A DNA stretch of 64,000 bases. Origin: Aegilops tauschii subsp. strangulata. Lineage: Eukaryota; Streptophyta; Magnoliopsida; Poales; Poaceae. The stretch covers positions 159,998,627-160,062,626 of the forward strand of contig NC_053036.3 of assembly GCF_002575655.3 (NCBI RefSeq). Direction: 5' to 3'. Below the pieces are notes generated by a model, which made no database searches, had not been told where the DNA came from, and worked only from the letters and a program-made list of their open reading frames with translations. A program made the position numbers and the translations under genes. Position 1 is the first letter of the stretch, and each line of letters starts with the position of its first letter. This document shows positions 12,010 through 25,118 of the stretch, one piece after another.

Positions 12010-14159
12010 TGTAGGAGATATGCCCTAGAGGCAATAATAAATGATATTATTTATCTCCGAGTTCATAATTATGTTTATGTTCCATGCTATAACTGCAATG
12101 ATTCTCGAGTCTGCAATATCCACGAGGCTCGGAGGAAGACTCATATGCACGTGTGGAATAATAAACGGTAAGAAGTATTCCTAGTCTGGCCTCTAAGACT
12201 AGCTCAAGTGTTGCATGATGATTCTGTTTTCCTGGTCATGGGCATGTCTATGCCAGCAACTTTGAGGGCACAATGTTAAGAGAACATTTGTGTTGAATCG
12301 ACCCGGATTGATGTTATGCTATGAGATTCATTCGTCACAAGTTTATTGGTACGTAACACAGAGATGGTTAATGTTTGCATGATTCCTTAGACCATGAGAG
12401 TATCGAGTTTCTTCATGCTTGCTTCATGAACTTTGGGGTTTGTTAAACATCATCCGTAAATGGGTGGCTATTACGGCGGCTTACGGGTTCATGGAAAAGT
12501 GTGTCAAGTAACTTGATAGCTCAAGATTGGGATTTGCTCCTCCAACGATGGAGAGATATCTCTGGGCCCTCTCGGTGTTACGGTATCCATCATCGTCTGG
12601 CCAGACACTTTGTGATTTGATCACAGGGATGCCGGAACACGATAACGAGAAAAGAGAACAATATCGGTAATGAGGTAACTAGCATAGTGGACAAGTTGTT
12701 GATCCACGGGAATGCCAACATGTCTCACCTCGGGTATTTGTAACATATCGCAAAGCAACAGGAATAGCACACGGCAACTGGAGGTTCACTCGAATATTTA
12801 TTCGTGTGGGTATAGGGGTCAATATGGGTGTCCACGGCTCCGATGTTGATCATTGATCGGAAGGGGTTCCGGGTCATGTCTATACTTCACCGAACCTATA
12901 GGGTCACACGCTTAAGGGTCATCTATCTGCTGAATACTAGACAGGGAGTCTGAGAGAAAATCACCGAAAAAGTTTCGGACAGCGGAATCGTACCGCAGAG
13001 AGAGGTCATCGGATAAGTTTCGATGATACCGAAAAGTTGTTTCGGGATACACCATTAAGTCAAATTGGTTTCGGCACATGCCTGATAATTCTTGGAGGAT
13101 GCCAGAATCATTCTGGAAGCTTTTTGGAATTTTCTGAGATAAAAACCGGAAATGTTCCGGAGCTGCCGGAGCCACTTCAGATACGTTTCGCAGATGAAAA
13201 TCACTAAAACCGGAATTGTTTCGGAACGCGTTGAAAATCATTTTAGTGGGTACTAGAAATGTTCTTAGCCCACATAAATATTTTCAGTTCGATCAGACGC
13301 TGAAAAATGTCGTCGTGAATAGTGAAAATCAGCTTTATGGTTACTTTATGGAAAGCCACCTTTTGGGGCTTTGCTCCAAAAGATCTTGGGGATGACATGG
13401 ATGGATAGGAGCCATTTTTGGGCCCCTCATGGGGGTGTGGCCGGCCACATGGGGTATCCCCCCTTGGGGACCCTCTTGTTCCTTGGTTTCACTCCTAGGT
13501 CCTTGTGGAAGGACTTCATTCATGTGCATTTTGGGTTTTTTGTGAAACTACCCTACCCCCTTGGGATTTCCTATAAATAGAGGTGGAGGGGCAGCCCTCC
13601 ACACTCATCCCTTCTCACATACAAGTGCCATGCATGATCTGGCTTCTCCCTCCCTCCCAGCGAAATAGTTTCGTAGAGCCGAAAGGCTGTCTGGGTTCCG
13701 GTGGGAACTAGTTCTGGACGGCGAAGCCCTGCCGGATAGATGACACCGTATGTGTGCAACTCTGTAGAGAGATCGTAGTTTCGGTCTTAGTTCGTGAGTG
13801 CCTCCCGAAGGGCTGTCCGTGTGACCGTCCGAGTTTCGAAGGTCCTCCCGAAGGGCTGTCTGAGTGACCGTTCGAGTTTCGAAGGTCCTCCCGAAGGGCT
13901 GTCCGCGACACCGTCCGGGGGGCTGTTCGACCGCCTCCCGGAGGGCTGTCTGAGGAGCAGATGAGGGTATACATCCTCGCGGTTGGGAGGTTGTAAATCC
14001 TAGCTGCGGGGATCTGCACCGCCGATCGTCATCGACTCTACTTCCCGCTACGTTACGAGTCGGTAACGAAAAAGATCAAACCATGTATGCAGTCTCCATA
14101 GTGGTCCTGGGCTGGTGCGTAGGTCGGAAAATTTTTGTTTTCTGCTGCGTTCCCCTTCA
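12010..14159 (+). mobile_element. Copia 5' LTR (2150 bp)
   Basis: Starts TGTAGGAGATATGCCC and ends CCCCTTCA, preceded by target site TCACA (12005-12009). A TATAAATAGAGG promoter box is at about 13572. A 43-bp tandem repeat (CCTCCCGAAGGGCTGTC, three to four copies) follows at 13800-13955. The next bases form the primer binding site. Confidence 0.95.
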
Positions 14160-17100
14160 GTGGCATCAAGAGCCGTGCTATGCGTAGATGCAGGTTTCGA
14201 TCTAGAATACATGGAGATGTATGGGTATTGCATAATATAATTAGGTAGTAGATGAGATCTATTGCTGAAAATTATTTATGCGGGTGACAGATGAAATCTG
14301 TTACCCGAGGTTCTTGTTGCTTCCCTAGAATTTGCGTTTGCTCAATCTCGAGACAGCATGGTGGAATTTGACAAAGTTCTGGCAATCCGTGATCCTGATT
14401 GATCATGGAAGTGCTAACAGTTCTTTGGGTTCTGCCGTAGTCAAAAGAAACATGAAATTCGCAGATGAAAGGGCATTGCAGATATGATCTGCACGGGGGT
14501 CATGCGTATGATGAAGTTTAGTATGGGGCTCGAGATTTAATTATCCCGTGTTTCATACACCCCGAGATGTTAATCTAGCAACCTGAATAATCATACTTGA
14601 TGATGAAATGTTGGTAGCTGCGGTTTAAGTCAAAACCTTAGAAGCCACGTAAAATAAATTTTGCATAAACCGATTAGAGGCGTCTAACTTGGTTTTGCAA
14701 GATGTGCATGTGACGTGGTATAGCAGTGCTCATACTAATTCGATTATGTATGAGATGACTATATGATGTAATTTGATTAACATGACCTGCGTGTCATGAT
14801 TTGGCATGATGGCTGGAGCCATATGATTGCACTTTAATGACCTGCGTGTCAACCTTGTTGTAATGCATTATTTTGTTAGCTATAGAGATAGCAATATTAT
14901 CTGGTGCATCGACAAGGTGGTGGCAATCTTCGCGAAGGTGAACACCGACGCGAATGCCGAAGACGAAGAAATGAAATACTTCTCCGTCAGAAAGGGCTAT
15001 ACCATATCATGCTATTATGAATTGCCTGAGATGTTTATCCCTTATGATGCACCCTTCTTGATTGCGCGGTAGTCGCTTTTTATTAGGGTGATCTCTCACT
15101 TAAAATATCAAGTAGTTAGTGTTCTCCCAAGTGTAGCACCGTCACGGCACCTATCTTTTCGGGGTGCGCCATGGATGCATGGGTACGAACGATTAGAGAA
15201 GTGTGAGGCGGGTGAGGTCAGACCTCGCAGCAAGATCACTTGGTTGTCTTGACGTTCATGGCAGGATCGTCCTGAGCTCGGAACACACGCATCGAAAGAT
15301 GAGCAAGAGTCACATAGAGATGTGATCGGCAAGTTGGCCTACCGATTAAAATTCCCGTTATGAGATGATGATTCTATGGCGATGAATTGAAGTCTGGATC
15401 TTGTATCACTCAAAATTAATTGTGAGAGATATTGATTTGAGTGGGAGCGCACTGTTGAATTAACATGTTTAATTCTTAGTGCAATTAATTATGAACACTG
15501 TCTAAGTGTTTCTTGCATAATAGTTGTAGAATAATGGCTCGCATTTCCACCTTCCCTATTAAAATTGAATAGCTGTTAAATATCTGGTTAAAACTTTACG
15601 ATTGGTAACGTAATATGAGGATTGTCCTCAAAAGTGCCGAGAAGGACTTTGTCCTATCGCATGCTTTCCGTATCCTCCCGCTAATGCTATGGATCATGTG
15701 ACTCTCGTCCTTCGATCCAAAATCTAGAATTCTGTTACAGTCAAGTGGAATATGTTTGCTTCCATGAAACCCAAACTTCGAAAGTTGGGATAGTTATATG
15801 ATATTCATGGAACTGAAAATTATTTTCAGATACAAACAAAGCAATGTTTGTTTGCAAGTATTAGTAAAAGTGTTTACTATGCATTTGACTGTTGGGAAAG
15901 GGATCCAGAAGAACGCCTGTCATATAATGAAAGGTGAATAAAACAACAACTTAAAGAGAAAGGAAGTGTCCAAAGGGTGTTAGTATGACTTACACGCCTA
16001 GGAAGTCCGGGGCTAATGCCACTCTTAAGTTGGGTGCTTCTTCTGAGAGTAGGAGAAATACTAAAAGTTAAACTGCTAGAAGTATAAAGGCAAAAGGAAA
16101 GAAGACTGGAATATCCAGCTCATGTATGAATGTCATACAAGTTTTTGATGTATAGAAGGCTGGTCAAAAGATATAGTTCTTGCGAATTATGGTTAAACAT
16201 GTTAATCACTAATTCTTGGGTATTGTGAGTTCATTACAAAAATGCCAGCTCGATTGCATTCTGTTGCAACTCGATGTAAGAACTACTATGGCCTGAAAGA
16301 CTAGCTAGAAATGAGGTTAAGGTATACACAGGGAACATAGTAAATGTTACTATACCTTCCATCGGTGTATTGCCGTCAGTATTTATTTTCATAATTCATT
16401 TAGAGTTTTACAAACTCTATCCCATTGCATAAGGCATCTTGCAAGAAGGTTGTTCATAAGAGAACTTTTTATGTTCGATGTTATGAATAACACAAGGGCC
16501 ATACTTTCATTATGAATGAGATGTATGTTATGAATATTTATAATAATACAATACCTCTGGGTTTACTTTTCATAATTCATTTTAGAGTTTCATACACTCT
16601 AGCCCATTGCACAATGTTTGTTGCAAAAGAGTTGTTCATAAAAACAACAATTGTTGTTAAGTATTATGAATAACATAAGGGCCATACTTCCATCATCAAT
16701 GGGACGTATGTTATGAATATTGAGGGTAATATGATACATCCATAACACTGACGCTAAATGTCGCAAGACTAAAAGAATACCACACAAGTGTGGCACTACA
16801 TTTGGTCACATTGGAGAAACCTGCATGGAAAATTCCATTATGATGGATTTTGAAGTCTTTTTGATTTTGAATCATCTGACACTTGCAACTTTCCTCAGAA
16901 AAGTGAAGTGACTAAAATACCGTTCACAGGCCATAAGGAACGAACAACAAACTTATTAATGATCATACAATTGATGTGTGTAGTCCGATAAGTGTTGTTA
17001 GTGGTGGATTTATTTATCTTCAGAAATGACTCAAGTAGATATATGGATATTTACTTGATGAGACGTAAGTTTGGATCTTTTGAAATCATTCGAAAGGTTC

Positions 17101-19325
17101 TCAAAAATGAAGTAGAAGTTATTGTAACAAGAAAATTATGTTTCTGCAATTTGGTTGCACAAAGGAATATTTGAGTTACATGTTTAGCGAATGTCTGATG
17201 AGTTGTGAAAGGGGTTTCATAAACTTGCACCTCCCGGAACACCACTGCAAGTGGAAAGTCCGTGGAGATGTAATCAAACCATTTATGACATGGTAAGGTC
17301 AAAGATGACATAAATAAATTTGCCATTATCCCTTTTAAAGTGATGCTTTAGAGACTGCGGCTTTTACACTGAAAAGAGCTACATCGGGTCTGTTGAAATG
17401 AAGCCATGGTATGGTACGCCCAACCATGTTATATCTTTTCTTAACATTTGGAATATGGGGCTTGTGTAAAAGGTTACAAACCTATTCCAAATCAGACAAG
17501 TGCTACTTTGTAGGTTATACCAAAATGTTGGGTATTCCTCCCTCACTATACCGAGGCAAATAGTTTTGCCGCGAAACGGTGTGCTTTTAAAGAGAATGGT
17601 TCTTTCTAAAAGATGAGTAGGAGAATAGTGCAACTCGATGAGATAAACAGTATCTTCATCAGATCAAAGGAAAGGGACCTTGGAAGAAATTCCAGAGTTT
17701 CCTACTGCGACTGATACAGAAGTCTCTACAATAAAATGTATGAACTTCGGTCGAACTTGCAGCTGAACCACGTAGGCAAGGCTCGTGCAAACCTCTCAGG
17801 TGCGCAAACGAGATATTGTTGTTAGACAACATTATACCTACGATACACAAGGAAGCGTTGATGGGCCCTGACTCCGGAATTGGCTAAATGCCAATACAAC
17901 CCGAGTTAGTTTCCATATAAATGATTCAAGATTAAAACCTTGATACACCTTTCGGAAGACTTAGAGTCTAACAAATATTTATGGAACTTAAAACTGATAC
18001 GGATAAAAATGTTTTATCCATAAAGCTCGACTTGTTGAAATAACAAGTTCAAGAGTTGACTACGATGAGGTTGTTTTCATCGTAGCGATGCTTAAAGTCG
18101 GTTCGGGTTGAACTAGCAATTAATACATATTTCAATCATGAGATATGAAACATGGATGATAAAAGGATTTCCATCTGATGTAAATGAAAGCTAGGACTTG
18201 TATATGATACAGTCCAAAGTAATTTGTCGATCCAGAGGATGCTAGTAGGTATGCAAACTTTAGAGTTCCAGCAATGGACAGAAGAGAGTAAAATGGAGTT
18301 GGAATCTTCGTGTTTTGATGAAATGGTCAAAGGGGTTTTGATTTCTTCAATGGGTAACAAAGATGCTTGTAATTCAAGAAAGTAAGTGGGAGCGTAATAA
18401 TATTTCTAAAAACCTTATGTGCTTGGCACATTGGTAATTGGAAATAAATTTCTTGACACGAATTAGGACTTCATTTGAAAATAGTTTTTCGATGAAGTGC
18501 TTAGGCTAAATAGCCTCAATATTAGGCATGATGATCTATGGAGATAGATTTACCTAATGGGGCTAAGCAATGAATACATATTGACAAGATGCTAAAACCT
18601 TTTAGCATTTAAAACGCCAAGGAGTGATTCTTGCCAAAGTCACATGGAAAGAGTTTTTGCAAGACTCGGTGTCCCAAAACACTGATGAGTAAAATACATG
18701 ATGCAGATTCCACACACTTTTGTGTTTGGATTAATCATGTATTCCATGGTATGTAAAACAACCAGATATGTCCGATACTCCCAAGGTGTTGCGAGTATGG
18801 ATACCAAAGTGATCAAATTACTGATCATGGGACAACAGTGAAAGATGTCACAGAGTACTAGAGTAAGTACTGATGACATGGTTTTCTCGCAAGCAGAGAT
18901 CATGAAGAGTTCGTTGTAAAATGTTACATCGATACAGTCTTCATCTTTTCTCCATGCGATTTTCGATTTAAATTAAGGGTTTTGTGTAACACACAATGTG
19001 GTGGCACAGTTAGTTGGAATTTGTTCAAACTAGTTACTGTGGCGAATTCTATAACAAGGGCTAAGTATGTTGACGCTTTAGAAGCGACAAAGAAGATGTT
19101 GAATCATATAGTTCATTCATGAACTTAGTATAGTTCCAAGATGGCTTTTGACAATGGGACACTACTGCAGGTAGTTGCTCCATAACTCAGTCTGAGGAAC
19201 CCAGGTTCGACCTATGATTCACATACATACAAAGGCAAGTCCACACAAAATATGAATTTTGTGAAAACGTGAAAACGCGAGGACATGCAAAGATACACAC
19301 GGAACTGAAGTCGTCAGATCCGTTG
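14160..19325 (+). pseudogene. Copia internal region, gag-pol decayed beyond reading
   Basis: No frame longer than about 90 codons survives, but pol order can still be followed on the plus strand. There is a zinc-knuckle/gag end near 16000-16100, an integrase block with LxPPGTP near 17223-17300, F-W-ALETAAFTLKR near 17345-17400, KCYFVGYPK near 17500-17530, an RT block with VDYDE near 18055-18100, and an RNase H AEY-like block near 19055-19085. The region stops at 19325 inside the RNase H C-terminus (DPL-). The polypurine tract and the adjoining 3' LTR are missing at this point. Confidence 0.8.
14161..14178 (+). promoter_or_regulatory. Copia primer binding site
   Basis: TGGCATCAAGAGCCGTGC follows the 5' LTR after one base. 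It resembles the initiator-Met tRNA type site (TGGTATCAGAGC) used by Angela/BARE elements, with differences. Confidence 0.7.
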
Positions 19326-19808
19326 GACAAATCCTAATCTCGAAATACGCCAACTCAACAAGTACCTTCGGAGACACCTGTAGAGCACCTTTATAATCAC
19401 CCAGTTACGTTGTGACGTTTGGTAGCACAAAAAGTGTTCCTCCGGTAAACGGGAGTTGCATAATCTCATAGTCATAGGAACATGTATAAGTCATGAAGAA
19501 AGCAATAGCAACATACTAAACGATCAAGTGCTAAGCTAACGGAATGGGTCAAGTCAATCACATCATTCTCCTAATGATGTGATCTCGTTAATCAAATGAC
19601 AACTCATGTCCATGGCTAGGAAACTTAACCATCTTCGATTAACGAGCTAGTCAAGTAGAGGCATACTAGTGACACTATGTTTGTCTATGTATTCACACAT
19701 GTATTATGTTTCCGGTTAATACAATTCTAGCATGAATAATAAACATTTATCATGATATGAGGAAATAAATAATAACTTTATTATTGCCTCTAGGGCATAT
19801 TTCCTTCA

Positions 19809-20933
19809 CTTTGTGTTGGCGAGATAATCTCTGGTAGAATGTTCTTCAGCCGCAAGGACAACATTTTAGAGATGATTTTATACAGAACATTACATAGACT
19901 TATAGGGCGAAATTGAGTTACCAGCTCTGGAGACTCATCTTTCGGGATCATCACGATTACCGTTCTGTTCCACTCCTCGGGTATCTTTCTAGAGTTGATA
20001 GCCTGCAACACTTCGCTCATTATATCATTCCCAATTATGTGCCAAAATTTCTTGAAAAATATGGCATGAATACCATCTGGACCAGGAGCTTTCAGATCCC
20101 CAATGCTAAACACCGCCTTTTTACATCTTCAGCACAGAACGGAGCTACAAGTAAGTCAATCATTTGGATGGTGACCTTTGAATGCACTTTTTGTATTAGG
20201 TTCGGGTCAGTGTGTAGCACATCATATGTAAAGAGATTAGAAAAGTAACCGTGAATATGGAAGTTTAATTCTGGGATACCTTCCAACCATCTTCCTGAAT
20301 CATCTTTTAACCTTTTCACATAATTTCTCTTCCTCCTAGCAGAAGCAAAAGCTTGGAAGAAGCCTGTATTTCGGTCACCACTCTTAAGCCATGTGGCCCG
20401 GGACCGCTGCATGGCTTGTATCTCTTCTAACTCTAACATATGTTCAATCAGTTCTACCAACTCCTTCTTTTTTGCATCAGCCGCATCACCCATCGGACCT
20501 GCCATGACTTGTTTCATATCCCTCTGAGCTTTACGTAATCTTTTCTTCGGTTTCTTCAGCAATCTTTGGTCCCAATCATGAAACTTAGCATGCATCAAAT
20601 TTAATTTCTCGGCTATACCAGACAGACCCGGCATGCACCAGCTTCCGCCCAAGCTTCCGTAACCAGGTTACATAATTCCTCTTCCCGTAACCATCTTGAT
20701 TCAAATCTTTTCGGACAGGCGCTACCCCTACTATTTCCCATACCATCGTAATAGGAAGTGTTTACTAGTAGTGGTCGGTGATCCGAGTGATTGTACTCCA
20801 AATTTTCAAGAGCCGCATGAGGGAACAAGTCTGCCCATGCCTCATTTACTAGGCCTCTATCTAACCGTTCTAGAATCCTTCCACGGTGCCAAGTAAACCG
20901 ATCTCCGATGAAACCAAGATCGTGTAGCTCACA
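19809..20933 (-). pseudogene. LINE ORF2, reverse transcriptase N-terminal half (copy 2)
   Basis: Duplicate of 10885-12009 with the same frame breaks and no difference that I found. It is bounded by a truncated solo LTR (19326-19808) on the left and by the Copia solo LTR on the right. Confidence 0.9.
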
Positions 20934-23084
20934 TGTAGGAGATATGCCCTAGAGGCAATAATAAATGATATTATTTATCTCCGAGTTCATAATTATGTTT
21001 ATGTTCCATGCTATAACTGCAATGATTCTCGAGTCTGCAATATCCACGAGGCTCGGAGGAAGACTCATATGCACGTGTGGAATAATAAACGGTAAGAAGT
21101 ATTCCTAGTCTGGCCTCTAAGACTAGCTCAAGTGTTGCATGATGATTCTGTTTTCCTGGTCATGGGCATGTCTATGCCAGCAACTTTGAGGGCACAATGT
21201 TAAGAGAACATTTGTGTTGAATCGACCCGGATTGATGTTATGCTATGAGATTCATTCGTCACAAGTTTATTGGTACGTAACACAGAGATGGTTAATGTTT
21301 GCATGATTCCTTAGACCATGAGAGTATCGAGTTTCTTCATGCTTGCTTCATGAACTTTGGGGTTTGTTAAACATCATCCGTAAATGGGTGGCTATTACGG
21401 CGGCTTACGGGTTCATGGAAAAGTGTGTCAAGTAACTTGATAGCTCAAGATTGGGATTTGCTCCTCCAACGATGGAGAGATATCTATGGGCCCTCTCGGT
21501 GTTACGGTATCCATCATCGTCTGGCCAGACACTTTGTGATTTGATCACAGGGATGCCGGAACACGATAACGAGAAAAGAGAACAATATCGGTAATGAGGT
21601 AACTAGCATAGTGGACAAGTTGTTGATCCACGGGAATGCCAACATGTCTCACCTCGGGTATTTGTAACATATCGCAAAGCAACAGGAATAGCACACGGCA
21701 ACTGGAGGTTCACTCGAATATTTATTCGTGTGGGTATAGGGGTCAATATGGGTGTCCACGGCTCCGATGTTGATCATTGATCGGAAGGGGTTCCGGGTCA
21801 TGTCTATACTTCACCGAACCTATAGGGTCACACGCTTAAGGGTCATCTATCTGCTGAATACTAGACAGGGAGTCTGAGAGAAAATCACCGAAAAAGTTTC
21901 GGACAGCGGAATCGTACCGCAGAGAGAGGTCATCGGATAAGTTTCGATGATACCGAAAAGTTGTTTCGGGATACACCATTAAGTCAAATTGGTTTCGGCA
22001 CATGCCTGATAATTCTTGGAGGATGCCAGAATCATTCTGGAAGCTTTTTGGAATTTTCTGAGATAAAAACCGGAAATGTTCCGGAGCTGCCGGAGCCACT
22101 TCAGATACGTTTCGCAGATGAAAATCACTAAAACCGGAATTGTTTCGGAACGCGTTGAAAATCATTTTAGTGGGTACTAGAAATGTTCTTAGCCCACATA
22201 AATATTTTCAGTTCGATCAGACGCTGAAAAATGTCGTCGTGAATAGTGAAAATCAGCTTTATGGTTACTTTATGGAAAGCCACCTTTTGGGGCTTTGCTC
22301 CAAAAGATCTTGGGGATGACATGGATGGATAGGAGCCATTTTTTGGGCCCCTCATGGGGGTGTGGCCGGCCACATGGGGTATCCCCCCTTGGGGACCCTC
22401 TTGTTCCTTGGTTTCACTCCTAGGTCCTTGTGGAAGGACTTCATTCATGTGCATTTTGGGTTTTTTGTGAAACTACCCTACCCCCTTGGGATTTCCTATA
22501 AATAGAGGTGGAGGGGCAGCCCTCCACACTCATCCCTTCTCACATACAAGTGCCATGCATGATCTGGCTTCTCCCTCCCTCCCAGCGAAATAGTTTCATA
22601 GAGCCGAAAGGCTGTCTGGGTTCCGGTGGGAACTAGTTCTGGACGGCGAAGCCCTGCCGGATAGATGACACCGTATGTGTGCAAATCTGTAGAGAGATCG
22701 TAGTTTCGGTCTTAGTTCGTGAGTGCCTCCCGAAGGGCTGTCCGTGTGACCGTCCGAGTTTCGAAGGTCCTCCCGAAGGGCTGTCTGAGTGACCGTTCGA
22801 GTTTCGAAGGTCCTCCCGAAGGGCTGTCCGCGACACCGTCCGGGGGGCTGTTCGACCGCCTCCCGGAGGGCTGTCTGAGGAGCAGATGAGGGTATACATC
22901 CTCGCGGTTGGGAGGTTGTAAATCCTAGCTGCGGGGATCTGCACCGCCGATCGTCATCGACTCTACTTCCCGCTACGTTACGAGTCGGTAACGAAAAAGA
23001 TCAAACCATGTATGCAGTCTCCATAGTGGTCCTGGGCTGGTGCGTAGGTCGGAAAATTTTTGTTTTCTGCTGCGTTCCCCTTCA
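20934..23084 (+). mobile_element. Copia solo LTR flanked by TCACA duplications
   Basis: This 2151-bp LTR is nearly identical to 12010-14159. TCACA lies on both sides (20929-20933 and 23085-23089), and LINE sequence continues on both sides. It is therefore a proper solo LTR at the original insertion site and not a 3' LTR still attached to an interior. Confidence 0.9.
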
Positions 23085-23591
23085 TCACAGTCATCAATAG
23101 CCCCCTGAAATGCTTGCATGTACTGAGTAGGGCGAGGGTTTCCGCCCTCCTTCTCATGAAGAAACTGAATTTCATTTAGGTCACCTATTAAGATCCAGGG
23201 AAGGCTATTGTTTTGGTGAAATTGCCTCATGCGGCTCCACGTCAAGTGTTTCTTTTGCCCATTTGAACTCTCCATACATTCCAGTTAAGCGCCATGACAC
23301 ATTGTTACCTTCCTCAATTTGCACATCAATAAACATCACATCAAGCTCTAGTTTCTGAACTTTAACATTGTTATTCTAGAACAGAATCAGTCCTCCTTCC
23401 CTTCCATCACTTGGACACACAAATTTCTGGTCCATCTTCAACTTTCTCCGTAAACCCTCAGCCAGATAGCTATCGAGGTGAGTCTCTGACAAAAACATCA
23501 CATCGGGGAGGTATCTCTGCTGGACATCCAGCAAAGCTCGAACTGCCGGGGCATTCCCAAGTCCCCGGCAATTCCATGCTATGATTTTCAT
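23085..23591 (-). pseudogene. LINE ORF2 start: AP endonuclease
   Basis: The minus strand starts at 23591 with MKIIAWNCRGLG, the standard endonuclease N-terminus, followed by LSETHL. A TAG at 23378-23376 interrupts GGLILF-NNN, where Trp is usual. Further on, WILIGDLNEI (about 23195-23165) is the next catalytic block, in another frame. It runs into the Copia insertion at 23085. Confidence 0.9.
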
Positions 23592-23728
23592 TGCATCCGG
23601 ACATCCTCCTCACTGGAGGACGCCGATATCTTTTGAGTTTGTGTACTACCAGAATTATCTATTGCACCACCATCTTCTCCCCTGAGTTTCTTCCTGTTCA
23701 TATTTTTTTGAGGAGTGTTGGCATTGTT

Positions 23729-24921
23729 CTATTGATTCTCCACCCCCATCTCTCCTTCGATACGATCTACCAGATTGTCCACAACCAATCGGTTTGCCCC
23801 TACTGGCCTCTCCATAGGGAGTAGAGCGAGTGAAGATCTCGTCTCCATGCTCCCGGTCTGCGATTCCGAGGCCGGTCGCTTCCCTAGAAGAGCCTGTTCT
23901 GTTGAGCCCGATCCCATTTCTTCATGGACCTGATTTGCATCAGTCATCTCATTAGCTATGACCTCATTCTCCTTGTGTTGAGCGGATCCCCTATTAAAGA
24001 GTGCATTGTGGTGCCAGCTCGTCGTCATATTAATATTAGTATTGTCACCAGGGGTAGAGGTAGGCTCACCCTCCCCCGACCACGCCCAAAGCCATTCCCA
24101 TTACTGCTAGAGCCACCTCTTCCTCTTCCCGGATTCCTTCCAGAACCACATCCTCTTCCACGGCCTCTACCACCATCAGCCAATAAGAAATCTCCCCATT
24201 CAAGCTTGGTCACGTCGTGTTCCCCAGTTCCACACTCTTGGTACCAATGGCCCATCATACCGCAATGTCCACAGAAGATGGGTAGTTTTTCATACTGGAC
24301 CTGGTAATAGTCTGTAACCTCCTTCTTTGTGATCCCTACAAACCGGATCAGTTTCTTTGTAACATCAAGCTCCACTCTGACTCGGACAAATTCGCCTGCA
24401 AAACCTGCTGGTAGGGTAGTCTGGATATCCAGGTTTTCCCCATCTTCCTGCACATCCCTCTTATTGCAGCCGGTATGAGATAATTATCCGGTAGCTTCAT
24501 GATTCTTGCCCAAACCGTTATCTTATCAAGAACAATGGATGTTGGTTTCGTAAACCCATCGTATTCTGCAATCAGGAGGCCGTGATCACGAAAGAGCCAT
24601 GGCCCCATGTTCATTACCGTATTCCAATCACCCAAACAGCCAAATTGCACCGTGAACAGATTGTCTTCAATCCTGTGCCATCGTGGTTCCTTTGCTGGAT
24701 TCCATGCGGATCTCATATCGGCATAGAGAGCAGAGGGACTAAACCCCTTATCTATGTGGACCTTCCCAATGGCTAGCCACTTCACCACCACCTGTTCCTC
24801 CTGAAACTCCTCCTCCCACACGAAGTGATCCTCTTCATCTTCCTGCAGATCCAGACGTTTCAGAAGATCCTCGATTGGTTCCTTCCTAGGGCGTGATCCG
24901 CCCCCTCTTCCTGAGATGCCA
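23729..24921 (-). pseudogene. LINE ORF1: DUF4283 and CCHC zinc knuckle
   Basis: An ATG at 24921 starts MASQEEG, but a one-base change in the G-run just after it puts the rest (EPIEDLLKRLDLQEDEED, DUF4283 from about 24820) in another frame. The knuckle CGHCGMMGHWYQEC (CX2CX4HX4C) lies at about 24225-24270. It is followed by a Gly/Arg-rich tail (about 24090-24180) and a hydrophilic C-terminus in a further frame (24028-23729). ORF1 proteins coat LINE RNA. Confidence 0.85.
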
Positions 24922-25118
24922 TCTCGAGGTCACCTCGAGAAACCCTAACCCCACGTGGGAGAACAAACCCGCCGCACGTGCGAGAACCCCAGACAGAGCC
25001 GAGCCCTGACTAGAGACGTTCACCAAGGAGGGGATTGAGGATCGTTGGACGGAGATAGTTAACTCTCGGCGCTGCCGCCGCCAGAGGAACCCAAAACCCT
25101 AACGTAGAGGAACCCAAA

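Larger units (their letters stand above)
10402..14159. repeat. Large direct duplication, copy 1
   Basis: Contains the tail of the solo LTR, 1.1 kb of LINE RT and the whole Copia LTR. It matches 19326-23084. By eye the LINE and solo-LTR parts are identical. The Copia LTR parts differ at about four places: C/A near 12551, one T in a T-run near 13410, G/A near 13673 and C/A near 13762. Confidence 0.95.
19326..23084. repeat. Large direct duplication, copy 2
   Basis: Repeats 10402-14159 at an offset of 8924 bases. The left junction joins the Copia RNase H region to the middle of the solo LTR. GACAAATCC spans the joint, and the two parents appear to share GACAAA there. After the LTR the sequence goes straight into TCACA and LINE, not into Copia interior. 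Confidence 0.95.
9046..25118 (-). mobile_element. L1-type LINE, interrupted by three elements
   Basis: Surviving minus-strand pieces are 9046-9146, 10885-12009 and 23085-25118, about 3.3 kb in all. Read from right to left they give a 5' UTR (about 25118-24922), ORF1 (DUF4283 plus CCHC knuckle), an ORF2 AP-endonuclease start, and reverse transcriptase. The 3' end lies beyond the left edge, across the CACTA element. Endpoints between pieces match the target duplications of the inserted elements. The 5' end near 25118 is approximate because its target duplication cannot be checked. Confidence 0.85.

Noticed and set aside
20934..23084. 3' LTR of a simple full-length Copia with 12010-14159 as 5' LTR
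   Set aside because: The bases to its left (19326-20933) are a second copy of the upstream flank and not Copia interior, and TCACA borders it on both sides.
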